The notes: a model not told the origin generated them from the sequence alone. 64,000 nt of DNA from Undaria pinnatifida (GCA_012845835.1 JABAKD010000002.1:9834120-9898119); one strand, 5' to 3'. Positions 1-10,435 are shown, numbered from the stretch's first letter. A program made the numbers and translations.

Positions 1-1324
1 CCTGCTTTGCGCGCCTTCCCAATTGCTGAAGTTTGGTGCTTTTCTTTTAGTGTTGCATGTTCGCGCTGTTCCCCATGCACGGTTTCAGGTGGTTGTGGTT
101 TTCCAAGCGTGGTTCGAGGCGTTAGCCTTTTCTCTTCCTTGTGCTTCTTCCTCGTCCCCGGAAGTTGCCGCGGCGTTGGATACCTTCGGAGGCGACGGGT
201 GGGAAGCGGTCGAGAATATCTTGCAAGGTCAACGAGTACGCACATCGGCGGGGCTCGGGGTGGAGGCGGGGGTGGGGGCGGAGTGGCAGGGGACAGGGGG
301 GGCGGAGCGTCGACACTCGGACCGGATGTCCACGGAAGCTCTGGGTCGAGTTGGGGTTGGGATTGGAGCTGGGATTGCGTTTGGCATTGGGACTGGGGGG
401 GTGACCGAGGGGGAAGGAGCGAGTGGGTCACACAAACGTCCAGCCATGGAAGGAGGCGTTGAGTTTATTGGGGTTCGGGAGGCTGGGAGCAGCAAACGTC
501 CGGCCTGGGGGGGGGGGGGCGTTGGGGTAGCCGAGTTTAGAGGTGGCGGGAGCAGCAGACATGGTGGGGGCGTTGGGGTGATGGCCGGGGGTGGCAGCCG
601 CAGACGTTCAACGATGGGAGGGAGCGTTGGCGGCTCTTCTGACGGAGTGGGGGGCGAGGAGCAGTCGGCTATGAGAATGGACGGTAGAAGGTCTTCCGAT
701 AGAGCGACGGCGGCGGGTCAGTGGCCAGCAAGGACGGACGTTAGAGGAGGATCTTCAGATGGAGGGGGGGGGGGAGCTCAGTCATTGAGGTCGGTTGGCA
801 GGTGGTCTCCGGAGGGGGCGGGGGTGAGGGGGGAACACCGTTCGCCAAGTGTGGGCGCCAGAAGCTCTTACGATGGAGGTGGAAGTTTCGACCAATCAGC
901 AAGGATGAGGGTCGAGCGGTTTTTTGACGGAGGACGAAATGGGGACCAGCCGGTGGAAATGCATTTGGGAGGGCACGCGGATGGGATCAGGGACGTGAAA
1001 CAGGCAGCAGGGGTGGAGGAGGGTGTGGTTGGGGGGGGTATCGGACAGGCGATGGGAGGACACGGGGGGGCGGTTGGGGTGGGCTTCGGGCAGGCAAGGC
1101 CGAGAGTAAGGGTGAGAGTGAGGGATGCTCCGGCGAAGCACCGGGCGATCTCGGAATTCTTGCGGCGGGTGCTGGCGGTGGCCGTCGGAGCGGCGGACGG
1201 TCGGCTGACCTCTGCGCCGGAGTTCTTGAAGTCGGCTTTGTTCGACGAAAATCTGAGCGCCGGCACGAGGCTAAGAGAGTTGGGGGAAGCTGTGGGTTAC
1301 TACCACGAGGTGATGATTTTTTAA
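1..1324 (+). CDS. 3' part of a Gly-rich protein gene of unknown function, open to the window edge
   Basis: The frame is open from base 2 to a TAA at 1322-1324, so the true start lies upstream; the first apparent start inside it is only a TTG. About the first 360 residues are Gly/Arg/Ser-rich low complexity, with a loosely repeated module of the type S-DGGG-QSxR/M-R about every 30 residues. The last ~65 residues, after RVRVRVRDAPAKHR, are of normal complexity with predicted helices (EFLRRVLAVAVGAADG, then FLKSALFDENLSAGTRLRELG) and look like a folded C-terminal domain. G runs are extreme (ten G at 510-519), so length-variable frames are likely. I do not recognise the family. A terminal exon of a longer gene is the most likely reading; the N-terminal low-complexity part could be partly non-coding. 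Confidence 0.5.
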   Translation, partial: LLCAPSQLLKFGAFLLVLHVRAVPHARFQVVVVFQAWFEALAFSLPCASSSSPEVAAALDTFGGDGWEAVENILQGQRVRTSAGLGVEAGVGAEWQGTGGAERRHSDRMSTEALGRVGVGIGAGIAFGIGTGGVTEGEGASGSHKRPAMEGGVEFIGVREAGSSKRPAWGGGGVGVAEFRGGGSSRHGGGVGVMAGGGSRRRSTMGGSVGGSSDGVGGEEQSAMRMDGRRSSDRATAAGQWPARTDVRGGSSDGGGGGAQSLRSVGRWSPEGAGVRGEHRSPSVGARSSYDGGGSFDQSARMRVERFFDGGRNGDQPVEMHLGGHADGIRDVKQAAGVEEGVVGGGIGQAMGGHGGAVGVGFGQARPRVRVRVRDAPAKHRAISEFLRRVLAVAVGAADGRLTSAPEFLKSALFDENLSAGTRLRELGEAVGYYHEVMIF

Positions 1325-1364
1325 TTCCCGCATGTAGGTACACACCACATTTTTAGTTTTTTTG

Positions 1365-1585
1365 TCACGAGCGAAGCGAGCTGCTGATTTTTCATGGCCA
1401 CCAAAGCTGTAGGGGTGTTTTTATTGACAGCAGTAGCGAAGCGAGTGTTTTTTTCTTGTACAGCCGCCTCGGGCATAGAGCCCTATTTGTTTATTTGCTA
1501 GCAAAACGAGTCGCCGTTTTTCACTCCCGCCTACGCTTGTATGGGCCTTTTATTTCCAGCAAAGTAGGTTTGCTAATTTACCAGA
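1365..1585. repeat. Degenerate ~64-bp tandem repeat in the 3' flank
   Basis: The words GAGCGAAGCGAG (1370), GTAGCGAAGCGAG (1433), GCAAAACGAG (1500) and GCAAAGTAGG (1559) recur about every 64 bases, each followed by a T-rich tract and a CCGCC or similar word. It may be the 3' untranslated region of the upstream Gly-rich gene. No function can be read from it. Confidence 0.4.
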
Positions 1586-1710
1586 AGGCCTATGCTCTAG
1601 GGGAATTCTTATTTACGGGCGAATGGAGGTGTTAATTTACACGACCTCCTCCAATGCGGGGTCCTTTTTGAGCTCGGCGAAGCCGCAGATCGCATACAAG
1701 GTAGAAACGA

Positions 1711-1934
1711 CCAGGTCTTTTCGCGGGTCAGATCAATTCTCGCGGGTCGGATCGTGTCGGTGTGACCCGGCTCGACCCGTGATACTTGACAATCTCCTGA
1801 CCCGACTCGACCCGATCGCCTAACAATTTGAACACCACCTGACCCGACCCGGCCCGGCCCGACTCGACCCACGAGGTTTTGAAAACCACATGGTCCGACC
1901 CATGGGCCGGATCGTGACCCGTCAGGAGCCCTGG
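1711..1934. mobile_element. MITE family G1 (GGGTC-rich), copy 1
   Basis: The ends are near-inverted repeats: left CCAGGTCTTTTCGCGGGTC, right the reverse complement of CCAGGGCTCCTGACGGGTC. The inside is made of GGGTCGGGTC-type words in both orientations. Matching copies lie at 4151-4250 (truncated), 9441-9667 and 20018-20241. Length ~225 bp with no coding capacity, so it is a non-autonomous element. The superfamily is not identified because I see no clear target duplication. Confidence 0.6.
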
Positions 1935-2059
1935 AAATTATGAACCCGGTGATCCGACGGAAAATCCGTGGTTCTTGTTTTTGTGGGCTTTCCTCCTTTA
2001 TACCTGTCCGCCGCCAGCGCACACAGTTGACAGTACAAGGAGTTCCTAGCGAGACCTAC

Positions 2060-2280
2060 TATGCAGTAGGAGGCTTCCAACAAGGCGGTATCCCACATAA
2101 TGCGGTATCCCCATATAAGGCGGTATCCCCATATAAGGCGGTCAAAATCGCTTCGCGCGGCCGGGGAATTGCACTCCTATACTGGAATGAATAAGGCGAC
2201 TTCCCCCGATAAGGCGGTCACGTTGCTCTGGCACACCGCCGCCTTACCGAGGCCCCCTATATAGTGCGGTACCGCTTTTT
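2060..2280. mobile_element. MITE family G2 (GGCGGT words), diverged copy
   Basis: Starts CAGTAGGAGGCTTCC, followed by direct words AAGGCGGTATCCC repeated every 18-20 bases (2089-2143). It ends with the inverted counterpart ACCGAGGCCCCCTATATAG. It is related to the better preserved copy at 4313-4679, which has the same GGCCTATATAAGGCGGT-type termini. Confidence 0.45.
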
Positions 2281-2489
2281 TTTCAACAAGCAACCGATCG
2301 AACCTAATCAACCAATATAGGCATCGTCCGTAACCAGTCGCCTTTCTCTCGTACACGGTGTGCCTCGCCCATTTTCTGGAAGGTAGTGATATCTGCTGCC
2401 ATTTTCGGTGCTACGAAACGCGCAAGCTAACAACTGACAACACACGTCGATATGCCGAACAGCATAACTTCCACCTGTTAATGATCCTT

Positions 2490-2865
2490 TCTCCTTTGTT
2501 TTTGTTTTTTTGTGTGTCGATTAATAGTCCTCTCTCCTTTGTTTTGTTTTTTTGTGTCGGTTAATGGTCCTTCCTTCTTTTCGGTCGTGTCGATTTCTAG
2601 CCCTTTCTCCTTTGTTTCTTTTTTTGTGTCGATTAATAGCCCTTTTTCCTTGGGTTTTTTTTCGTGTGTCGATTAATAGTCCTTCCTCCTTTTTTGTGTG
2701 TGTGTCGATTACTAGTCCTTTCTTTATTTTTTGTGTGTCGATTATGGTCCTTTCTCCTTTGTTTTTGTTTTTGCTTGTGTCGATTAATAATCCTTTCTCC
2801 TTTGGTTTTGTTTTTTTGTGTCGATTAATAGTCCTTTCTTTCTCATTTTTTGTGTTGCTGTGCAG
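2490..2865. repeat. Pyrimidine-rich ~42-48-bp tandem repeat
   Basis: About eight copies of a unit containing GTCGATTAATAGTCCTTTCT followed by CCTTTG and a TTTTGTTTTTTTGTG tail. Copies vary by small indels. It makes long open frames on both strands rich in Ser/Leu/Phe or Lys/Thr; these are artefacts of the repeat. Confidence 0.8.
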
Positions 2866-3254
2866 TTCAAAGTGGTGAGCATCGCGAAAGGTCTGGGCGC
2901 AGAAGGGCATGACCGCTATCAACACGCAAGTAAGTGCACAACAAAAACGGCGAGCGCCTTGTTTTTTGCTCCTCTTGCGCTAATTATTTTGTGTGATTTC
3001 CCCCCCTACACGTTGTTACACCTATACATGCCCTCTATGCATGCCCTCTATGCATGCCCTCTCCTCTTAATCTTACTCCAAGTTCGTAGTGTTTGTTTAC
3101 AGTTTTCGCCAAAGGCTATTTCTATATATTGACACGCGCTATCGAAGTATCACACGTAGCTTGCAAAGCTGATTTTTTCGATCAAATCCCTTTGAGGTCC
3201 TGAAATGTTTTTTTTAATTTATTTTTTTATATATAACTGATGCATTTCCTTCCA

Positions 3255-3491
3255 CAGCTGTCAGATTTTGTCCCCCTCAAAAACGGGTTTTATAGTTTTC
3301 CGCGCACAGACTGACTTACATCACAGACTGACTTACATCACCCTGTTGACTCGGATAGCTACACTGTAGTTGCAAGGGGAGTCGCCGACCTATATATTTA
3401 ACGAGGACACACAACCCGTAATACGCGCGATCGGAACATCACACACGACTTGCGAAGATGAGTTTCGACAAAATCCTCGATCTCACAGCTG
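3255..3491. mobile_element. MITE family C (CAGCTG ends), copy 1
   Basis: Starts CAGCTGTCAGATTTTGTCC and ends with the inverted counterpart GACAAAATCCTCGATCTCAC then AGCTG. Two further copies share nearly the whole ~235-bp sequence: 25055-25274 in reverse orientation and 33450-33672 in the same orientation. All carry the shared core GGGGAGTCGCCGACC. No ORF; non-autonomous. Confidence 0.75.
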
Positions 3492-3499
3492 GAGTGTAT

Positions 3500-4150
3500 T
3501 TTCATTTGAATATATATATTTTGAGTAAGCTATTAACTCGCCTGGGATGGTGGCTGCTACTTGCCGGGTTGCTTGCGCGGTGACTAGTGGCCAATTGTTT
3601 CGCGGCTAATGGTTTGCTCTTCCGTTTTTTTGTAAGAGTGTCTCCCCCCATTCCAACGCGTGACACCAATACCGGGGGAGTTGACGCGAACCACTTTCCG
3701 ACGGGGTAGGGTTGCAACTTGTGATTACAACACAACTTTCTTTTTCAACACATGTCGTGCCCTCTCTTTACTTTCGCGCTGCTGCAAGATATGCCCGGCC
3801 CACAATTAACCCGTACACACCGGTAGCTTGCGCTGCTGGAGTAGCAACGGGGACCGCCAGTAGGGACGGCTCGCGCTATCGCTACCACGGGAACCGAAGG
3901 GTACGCCAGAAAACCTGCCGGATTGCGAATGCAATATTGAGTTAAATTGACACACGACGTGTATGAAAATACGTGAAAGCGTGGTGAGGTTGAACTTTTT
4001 TTTTTCCCCATCCGCTGGAGGATAAAAAAAAGTAAACTCGAATTCCAAGCGGTCTGTCCGAAAAAAGCTGGGCTGTTTCCCGGGCCATGAGCCGGCTCGC
4101 ACGCCGGTTCAGGTTTTGAACAGCTCGTGGATCGAGTAGGGTGGGGCAAA
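3500..4150. other. Gene-poor stretch with an A/T hairpin
   Basis: No convincing exon. A pair of T-rich and A-rich blocks around CCCCATCCGCTGGAGGAT (4008-4025) matches, inverted, a segment at 39948-39965, so part of it is another dispersed repeat. Nothing else is supported. Confidence 0.3.
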
Positions 4151-4250
4151 GGGGCTGTTCGAAAATCTCACGGGTCGGGTCGGGTCGGATGGGGTCATCA
4201 TGACGGGATCCGACCCGCGAGAAGAGATCCGGCCCATGAAAAGCCTTGGA
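4151..4250. mobile_element. MITE family G1, truncated copy 2
   Basis: Carries GGGTCGGGTCGGGTCGG and the right terminus ending GAAAAGCCTTGG, which matches the ends of the other three copies. Only ~100 bp remain; the left terminus is missing or internally deleted. Confidence 0.5.
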
Positions 4251-4312
4251 GAAAAGAGTGTAGTGCTATTGGGGTTCACTGGAATTTGACCCACGTTTTT
4301 TGGACCACAACA

Positions 4313-4679
4313 CAGTAGTACTGAGGCCTATACAAGACGGTTAGAATACGGCGGCCACCCGCTATAAGGCGGTTGAAATCGAATTTGGGACCACAATACA
4401 GTAGTAGTGGGGCCTATACAAGGCGGTTCGAATACGGCGGCCACCCGTTAGAGGGCGATTGCAAACAAATTTGACCCACTTTGGGAACACAATACAGTAG
4501 CAGTGGGGCCTATACAAGGCGGTTAGAACATGGCGGCCACCCGTTATAGGGCGGTTGAAGTCGGTTGACACGACTGCTGTAACTCTGAACAGTTGCCTAT
4601 ATTTGCGAAGGTCGCCTCTCGATATAGGGCGGCCAACATAATTTTTGCACTATACCGCCTTATATAGGCCCTCCTACTG
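4313..4679. mobile_element. MITE family G2 with internal ~90-bp triplication
   Basis: Bounded by CAGTAG (4313) and CTACTG (4679). The subterminal words GAGGCCTATACAAGACGGT and, inverted, ACCGCCTTATATAGGCC form the terminal inverted repeat. The left part is tandemly triplicated: the unit starting CAGTAG recurs at 4313, 4399 and 4495, each with GGCCTATACAAGGCGGTT and CGGCGGCCACCCG. Non-coding. Expansion of the subterminal region is also seen in the 32-bp array at 26.3-26.8 kb. Confidence 0.65.
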
Positions 4680-4684
4680 AATTA

Positions 4685-4890
4685 ATTTTTTTTCACAATG
4701 GTTTCTGAATGATGGGGCTCCTTTGGAGTCCCCGAACCCCTCCCTATACTAAAACGAAGTAATTTTGTCGAAAAAACGGGTTTCCAGTTGTACCGCGTTA
4801 ACCCCGAAATCGTCAGGATGTTGATTTCTTGCTTTGCAGGATTTTTTTTTTTTGTGTACCTGTAGACGATGGGATTTTTCATCCGGCTGC
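4685..4890. mobile_element. Partial MITE family H (internal part)
   Basis: Shares ATGATGGGGCTCCTTTGG, the word GGGATTTTTCATCCG and an intervening A/T-rich arrangement with family H copies at 17226, 52943 and 55955. The diagnostic termini with GTGCTACGATAGAGG are not visible here, so this is a fragment. Confidence 0.45.
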
Positions 4891-5235
4891 AGTTTCACTT
4901 TTCTCAAAATCAGTCGTTTCCTCAGAAGTCATAGAGCTCATCAGGTTATGAGCCTCGAAACACAACGGTGATTTCGCCTCTACAGTAGCATGTGGACAGA
5001 GGTATCCATATCCGTGCTTGATGTCAGAGAACGATATGTTTTTACATACGATAAGAAGGGGTCACATTTCGGAATTCAAGTAAATTATACTCTTTACGAT
5101 TTTTTCAGTCTTGACTAGTCTCTTGAAGCCAACAACTACATCCCTCCACCTTCCTCCTACTGTATGTTAACGCCACCCTGTGCGCTCCGTTTCATTTTGA
5201 CTACAACATCGAGCATCCTATTACCTTCTGCGGCG
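4890..5235. other. No gene seen
   Basis: AT-richer sequence with no splice-bounded open frame and no repeat match recognised elsewhere in the window. Confidence 0.3.
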
Positions 5236-5259
5236 GTAACGTCGGGAGAAGGGCAAGTT

Positions 5260-5440
5260 AGGCTTGTGACGGACGGCCGTCTAAACGTATTGAACCATTT
5301 TTTAGTGTAATCGACGGCCCGTCTAGACCTCATGTACTAATTTGAACCCGGGAGAGTGACGGACGGCCGTCCAGACGTACTTTTTTTATTAATAGTATGG
5401 AATCCCCTACATAGTGACGGACGGCGCCCAAAACAGCCGT
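5260..5440. repeat. Palindromic GACGGACGGCCGTC repeats
   Basis: The self-complementary core GACGGACGGCCGTC occurs at about 5267 and 5357, with weaker versions at about 5312 and 5416, spaced about 45-60 bases, with TAGACGTACT-type words after it. It looks like the inside of a further hairpin element rather than a regulatory array. Confidence 0.5.
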
Positions 5441-5497
5441 CTCCTGACATGCTTGTTGTGATGTGCGTCAGGGTTAGGGCTGTCTAGCCGTACTGCA

Positions 5498-5686
5498 CAG
5501 TAGTGGCTCCTACATAGTGCCGGCCTGGGTCGGCGGGAAAACAGCGGCACCATAGCGGCACCTGGTACTTGCCACTGCTGTTTTTTCCCCATATGAATGT
5601 ATGTTCCCGGCAATTTCACAGGCACTATATAGCGGGAAACCGGCACTACTCAACCGGCATTATACAGAGGGGCCACTGCGCTACTG
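5498..5686. mobile_element. MITE family I (TAGTGCCGG words), copy 1
   Basis: Starts CAGTAGTGGCTCCTAC then ATAGTGCCGG; ends CCGGCATTATACAGAGGGGC then CACTGCGCTACTG. Relatives lie at 10001-10214, 30015-30237 and 63860-64000. The CAGTGG-type termini resemble hAT-derived MITEs, but I cannot demonstrate an 8-bp target duplication here. Confidence 0.55.
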
Positions 5687-5796
5687 CTGTAGCTTACAAA
5701 ATAGTGTACAATATACGAAAATAAATGTTGCTTTGACGACCCCACCCACAACTGCCACCTCCCTGATGTGTTTGTTTTGGCATCCTTCTCCTGCAG

Positions 5797-6419
5797 TGCG
5801 TCAAGTCCGAGCAGGCGTCGGCTTCGGAGCGGCGGAGCACTCCGTTAAGGCGCTGCAGATCGCCCTCTCCGACAACGGCCTGGGGGGTAAACCGGACGAG
5901 CACGGCAAGCTGCCCGGCTACAAAATCTCCTTCAACTTCTCCCGACCTCCGAGACCCCCCGGGTCGGGCCACCCCAACTCTGGGTCGGCCCGCGGCATGT
6001 ACCTCGCCGCGCACGGACCTCCGGAAGCAAACAAGAAGGATGACCACGATGAAGATTGCTGCGAAAAGTTTGGCGGCTTGGGCAAGTGCCCCCAGCTCGC
6101 GGGGGTGAATATTGTTACCCTCCCCCGCGGTGAGATCGTGAGCCACGGGAAAGTGGGGAAGAAGCACCAGCACCCGCCTGCCGTTGAAGGTGTGGCGCTC
6201 GACACGCACGCGTTCGCGACCGGCCTGATGGGCGAGCTGGAAAACGCCTCTATAAATCGGCGCACGTGCGATTTGGCGGTGGTTGATGCCCCCGGGCATT
6301 CTAAGCACCGCCTTGCCGTTTGCTGCGCGGAGGTATGGGAGTGCGGGCGGTGCTTTTGCGCTACGCCTCTGATGCGGTCGTTCGACGCTCTCGGTAGACT
6401 GCGCCTGACGCGCCTGTGA
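5797..6419 (+). CDS. Terminal exon of an unknown protein
   Basis: A pyrimidine-rich tract followed by CTCCTGCAG (ending 5796) is a good splice acceptor. The exon then reads open to TGA at 6417-6419, with one base carried from the previous exon. Residues ~15-50 (SVKALQIALSDNGLGG, KPDEHGKLPGYKISFNF) and ~105-150 (NIVTLPRGEIVSHGKVG, HAFATGLMGELENAS) look like real protein with GC-rich third positions; a Pro-rich linker and a DDHDEDCCEK stretch lie between. The last ~40 residues are Cys-rich. No family recognised. The opposite strand also has a 204-codon open frame, but with poorer composition. The satellite begins only ~20-50 bp after the stop. MITE I copy 1 lies just upstream, presumably in the intron. 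Confidence 0.5.
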
Positions 6420-6449
6420 ATTTCATGCTGTAGGCGCCCGATTTTGCGT

Positions 6450-9310
6450 TGTGTTCTGCTGTTAATCCATTCAGCGCTGTGAACCGATCCCGCGCTGTCT
6501 GCGCCTGTTAAGTATGCACCATTGCAAATGAGCTAGCACTCAGCTGACTGCTAGCTCAGTGGTTTTGGTGTACTTCTAACAGCGTGTGGTGCCGTGCTGC
6601 GAAACGATTCTGCGGTGTCTACATCTATGAACCGATTCCGCGTTGTGGACGTCTGCCAGCACACTTGGTGTTGTGAACCGATTTGGTGTTGTCAATGACC
6701 GATTCCGCGCTGTGAACCGACTCAGCGTGTTTGTACGCCTTGTGGACCGATTGCGCACTGTAAACCAATGCCGTGTCGTGAACTGATTGCGCGCTGTCTA
6801 CATTAGTGAGCCGATTCCGCGTTGTCTACGCCTTGAGAACTGATTCCGCACTGTGAACCGATTCGGTGTGGTCTGCGCCTTGTGGACCAATTAGGAGATC
6901 CGATTCGCTGTTGTCGTCGACCGAGTTTGTGCTTTGAACCTATTCAGCACTGTAAACTGATTCAGTGTTGGGTGCGCCTTGTGAACTGATGTGGTGTTGT
7001 GAGCCGATTCGGTGCTGTTTACGTCTTGTGGACCCATTCCGTGGTGTTAGTCGATTAGGTGCTGTAAACCTATTCGGTGCTGTCTACGTCTTGTGGGCCG
7101 ATTGCGGATTGAACCGATTCCGTGTTGTGAACCGATTTGATGCTCTAAACCAAATCCGTGTCGTGTACGCGTTGTGAACGCATTCCGCGCTTCGAGCCGA
7201 TTAGATGCTGTGTACGTCTTGTGGACGGATCGCGCGATGTGAGCCGACTGCGTGTTACGAGCGGATCGCGCGTCGTCTACGCCTGATGGACCGATTCCGC
7301 GTTGTGAACCGATTCGGTGTTATCTACGCCTCGTGGAACGATTGCGCGCTGTGAATCGATTCCGTGCGCTGCGAACCGATTTAGTGTTGTCGATGCCTTG
7401 CGGACCCATTCCGCGCTGTGAACCGATAGTGCGTTGTAACCCAATTCCGCGTTGTCTATCTCGTAAACCAATTCCGTGCTCCGATTTCGCAGAGTCTGCA
7501 CCCTGTGGGCCGATCCTATGTTGTCGTTAAGCCGTAAGGATCGATTCTGCGTTTTTGTTGTGCCTTATGGACCGATTCCGCGTGATCTATGCCTGAGAAC
7601 CGGTCCCGCATTCTGCTTTTATTTTGAATCGATTCCGTGTTTTCTATCTCTGTGAACCGATTCCGCGCTTCGATTCCGCATGGTCTACGCCTGTGGAACG
7701 ATTTAGCGTTGTGGACCGTCTATGCCTTGCCTTGTGGACCGATTCCGCGCTGTCTGCTTTTGTTGTGAACCGATTCTGCTTTGTTTGCATTCAATGTGAA
7801 TTGATTCCGCGTTTTCTATCGCTGTGAACGATTCCGCCCTCCGATTCCGCCGTGCATACCGCTCTGTGGATCGATTCTGCGTTGTTTAGGTATTGTGGAC
7901 CGATTCCGCGTTGTTTACTGGTATGCCATTAAGACCGATTCCGCGTGGCCCATGCCTGTGAACAGGTTTCGCTTCCTGCTTGAATTTTAGGCCGATTCCA
8001 GGTTTCTTTATCTGTGAACCGATTCCGCGCTCCGATTCCGCAGTGTCTGCGCCCTGCTTCTGCATAGTTTATGCCCGGTAGACCAAAAATTATGCGTTGT
8101 CTGCATTTCTTGTGAACCGCAAACGTGTATGCCCTGTGGACCGAAGTTGCGGTGTCTAACTTTAAGGTGAACCGACTTCGTGTTGTCTATGCGTGCGAAC
8201 TGACTCCGCGTTGCGAACCGCGTTGTATATGGCCTGTGGGCCCATCCCGCGTTGTTTTAAGCCTTGTGGGCCTATTCTGCGTTGTTGATGCGCTTAAGAC
8301 AGATTCCCCATTGTCCAAGCTGTATGGTCGACGCTGCGTTGCTAATATTCTGTGGACCGAATCTGCGTTATTTAATTAAGCCCTTTAGACCGATTTTGTT
8401 TTTTTCGCATTTTGTGTGAACCGATTCCGAGCTCCAATTACACGGTGTTGTGCCTTTGGAGACTATTCGGTCTTTGTGTTGTCCACACCTTGTGGGCCGG
8501 CTCTTCGTTTTGCATGCTCTGTGGATCCTTTCCGCGGTGTGGGTTCCTCGTGGATCAATGCTGCGTTGTTTATGCCCTGTGGACCGATTCCGCGTTGTTT
8601 AAGCTTTGTGGGCCTATTCTGCGTTTTTTGCATTGTGGACTGAGGATGGGTTGATTGCGTTTATGTTAAACCGATTCTGCGTCGTCTATCCGAGTGGTTC
8701 GATTTTGCGCTCCGACTCTGCGCTCTGAATCCGCGTTGCCTACGCCCTGTGGACCAACTCTGCATTGCTTATGCCTTGTGGAGCGATTGAGCGTGGTCTA
8801 TTTATTTTTTTCGAGTCCGTTGTCTGCATGTGTTGCGAACCGATTCCGCGTTTTCTATCGCTATGGACCGATTCTGCTCTTTGAATTATGAATTGCCTGC
8901 ACCCTGTGGACCGATCATTCGTTGTTCATGCCTTGTGAACCGAATATGCGTCGTTTACGCCCTGCGGACCAATCTCTTTTGTCTGCATTTATTGTTAACC
9001 GGTTTCGCGTTTGTCTATCCGTGTGACTTGATTCCGCGCTCCGATTCCGCGCTCTGGTTCCGCGCTCCGATTCCGCGATGTGTATGAGTTGTGGGGTGAT
9101 TCAGAGTTATCTACCCCTTGTAGGCCGATTTTACGTTTTGTGTATGCCTTCAGAACCGATTTGGTGTTCTGCATTTATTGTGAACCGATTCCGCGTTGTC
9201 TATCTCTGAGAACCGATTCCGCGCTCCGATTCCGCATGGTCTATGCCAGTGAATTTGTTCAGCGTTGTGGACCGATTCAGCGCGGTTTGTTTTATGCCTG
9301 TAAATCGATT
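6450..9310. repeat. ~2.9-kb satellite of GAACCGATTCCGCG units
   Basis: Built from a ~20-bp monomer close to GTGAACCGATTCCGCGTTGT, alternating irregularly with a ~29-bp form that adds a CTACGCCTT spacer. More than 100 diverged monomers are present, with frequent substitutions (GGACC for GAACC, CGGTG for CGCG). Occasional blocks are homogenised, e.g. CTCCGATTCCGCG repeated at about 9036-9078. Open frames inside are by-products of the repeat. Confidence 0.9.
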
Positions 9311-9440
9311 CTACATTTTTCTTTAGCCCGTAGCAGGCCAGTCGCACCTTCTGCTTGGGTATATTTTTTTTGTCTGCTTGCGGCCAAGGGGGTGTCCTGC
9401 CATGAACCTGTTCATCCTTGAACACCCTATCTCGAAATTT

Positions 9441-9667
9441 CCAAGTTTTTCACGGGTCATGACCCGACCCGCGGGTCGGGGACGACCCGCGGGTCGGGGC
9501 CGGAGGTTTTCAAAACCTCGCGGGTCGAGTCGGATCGGGTCAGGAGGTGTTCGAAATATCACGGTTCGGGTCGGGTCGGGTCGGGCCAATAGGTGTTATG
9601 ATCGCACGGGGTCGGGTCGGATCACCCTGGCCCGCGAAAAAATGACGCGATCCATGAAAAGCCCTGG
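9441..9667. mobile_element. MITE family G1, best-preserved copy 3
   Basis: Left terminus CCAAGTTTTTCACGGGTC; right terminus is the reverse complement of CCAGGGCTTTTCATGGATC. Between them GGGTCGGGTC blocks occur in both orientations, including CCCGCGGGTCGGGG palindromes. It sits immediately after the 6.4-9.3 kb satellite. No ORF. Confidence 0.65.
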
Positions 9668-10000
9668 AAAATACTATAGAGGGTCCAAGTACCCCTACAT
9701 GGTATCTATACTTTGTGCTCGCGGTTTCCCTATGGGTATTTTTTTTTTTTCGGGGATTTCTGTTTGGTGGAAAATAACCTGGAGGGTCAATTATTGTTGA
9801 TGTTAAATTAAAGGTATTGGGTAAGGTGTTTGACGCATCTCAGACGTAATATGTAGCCTTAGGCAAGACCGTTTGTTAATCTGTGTCGTTATACTCAACT
9901 GCGGGCACGATACCTGTTAACTTCTGTCGTCTTTTGTTTTGATGTTGGGCAAGGTACATGACCTGGTGGTGGCGACCATCGCGATGGCATTATGTACACT

Positions 10001-10214
10001 ACACCGTGGGGGTCTCTCTATGGTGCCGGTAAAATAATGCGCGTTCCCCGTACAGTGCCGGTGGAATTGCCTGGCACGAGTCGAACACGGTATACTACAG
10101 TAGACCCAGTATCAAGTATCAGTACTATATCCAATAGTGCCGGTGTCCGATATAGTGCCGGTGATGCTGGCTTGCACATACTACCGGCACAATAGGGAGA
10201 CCACCACTGTACTG
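10001..10214. mobile_element. MITE family I, copy 2
   Basis: Left CCGTGGGGGTCTCTCTATGG then TGCCGGTAA; right CTACCGGCACAATAGGGAG then ACCACCACTG. Internally it repeats TAGTGCCGGTG. It directly abuts the small coding exon that follows, so it may supply splice or untranslated sequence to that gene. Confidence 0.6.
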
Positions 10215-10222
10215 AGTATATA

Positions 10223-10435
10223 CTACACCGCCCGCCGTCAAAGAAGCTGGGAGGCAGGTCTTTCGGGCGCTTCAAGGTCATTGCTAGTCTTAATACACTA
10301 GCTTTTTTGTTGTAGGCCCTGGAATATCTCTTCGGTAATTTTTGGGCAGTTGCGTTGGCTTTGTTCGGTGGCATATATCTGGTGGCGCTTTTGGTGTGGG
10401 CGAGCGGTGGGAAAACTTTCCGACTTGCCCCTTAA
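10223..10435 (+). CDS. Two-exon 3' end of a small membrane protein
   Basis: Exon a (~10223-10276) reads HRPPSKKLGGRSFGRFK and ends AAG before GTCATT. Exon b (10316-10435) begins after CTTTTTTGTTGTAG and reads ALEYLFGNFWAVAL, then ALFGGIYLVALLVW and SGGKTFRLAP to TAA (10433-10435). Both exon ends are phase 0, and the 39-nt candidate intron carries an in-frame stop. Residues FWAVALALFGGIYLVALLVW form one clear transmembrane helix with a basic N-terminal side. A small organelle-membrane subunit is possible, but no family is recognised. The 5' limit of exon a is uncertain because MITE I copy 2 ends at 10214. A degenerate second copy of exon b lies at 10781-10870. Confidence 0.45.

Noticed and set aside
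1711-1934. Telomere-like GGGTC repeats
   Set aside because: The words occur in both orientations inside a bounded element with terminal inverted repeats, not as a unidirectional array.
2358-2925. Open frames on both strands with Ser/Leu/Phe or Thr/Lys repeats
   Set aside because: Products of the pyrimidine-rich tandem repeat.
5694-6308. 204-codon minus-strand frame opposite the 5.8-6.4 kb exon
   Set aside because: The plus frame has the splice acceptor and better composition; the minus frame looks like its GC-rich shadow.
6965-9421. Several 60-110-codon frames in the 20/29-bp satellite
   Set aside because: They recur with the monomer, change frame with every indel and have no start or splice context.
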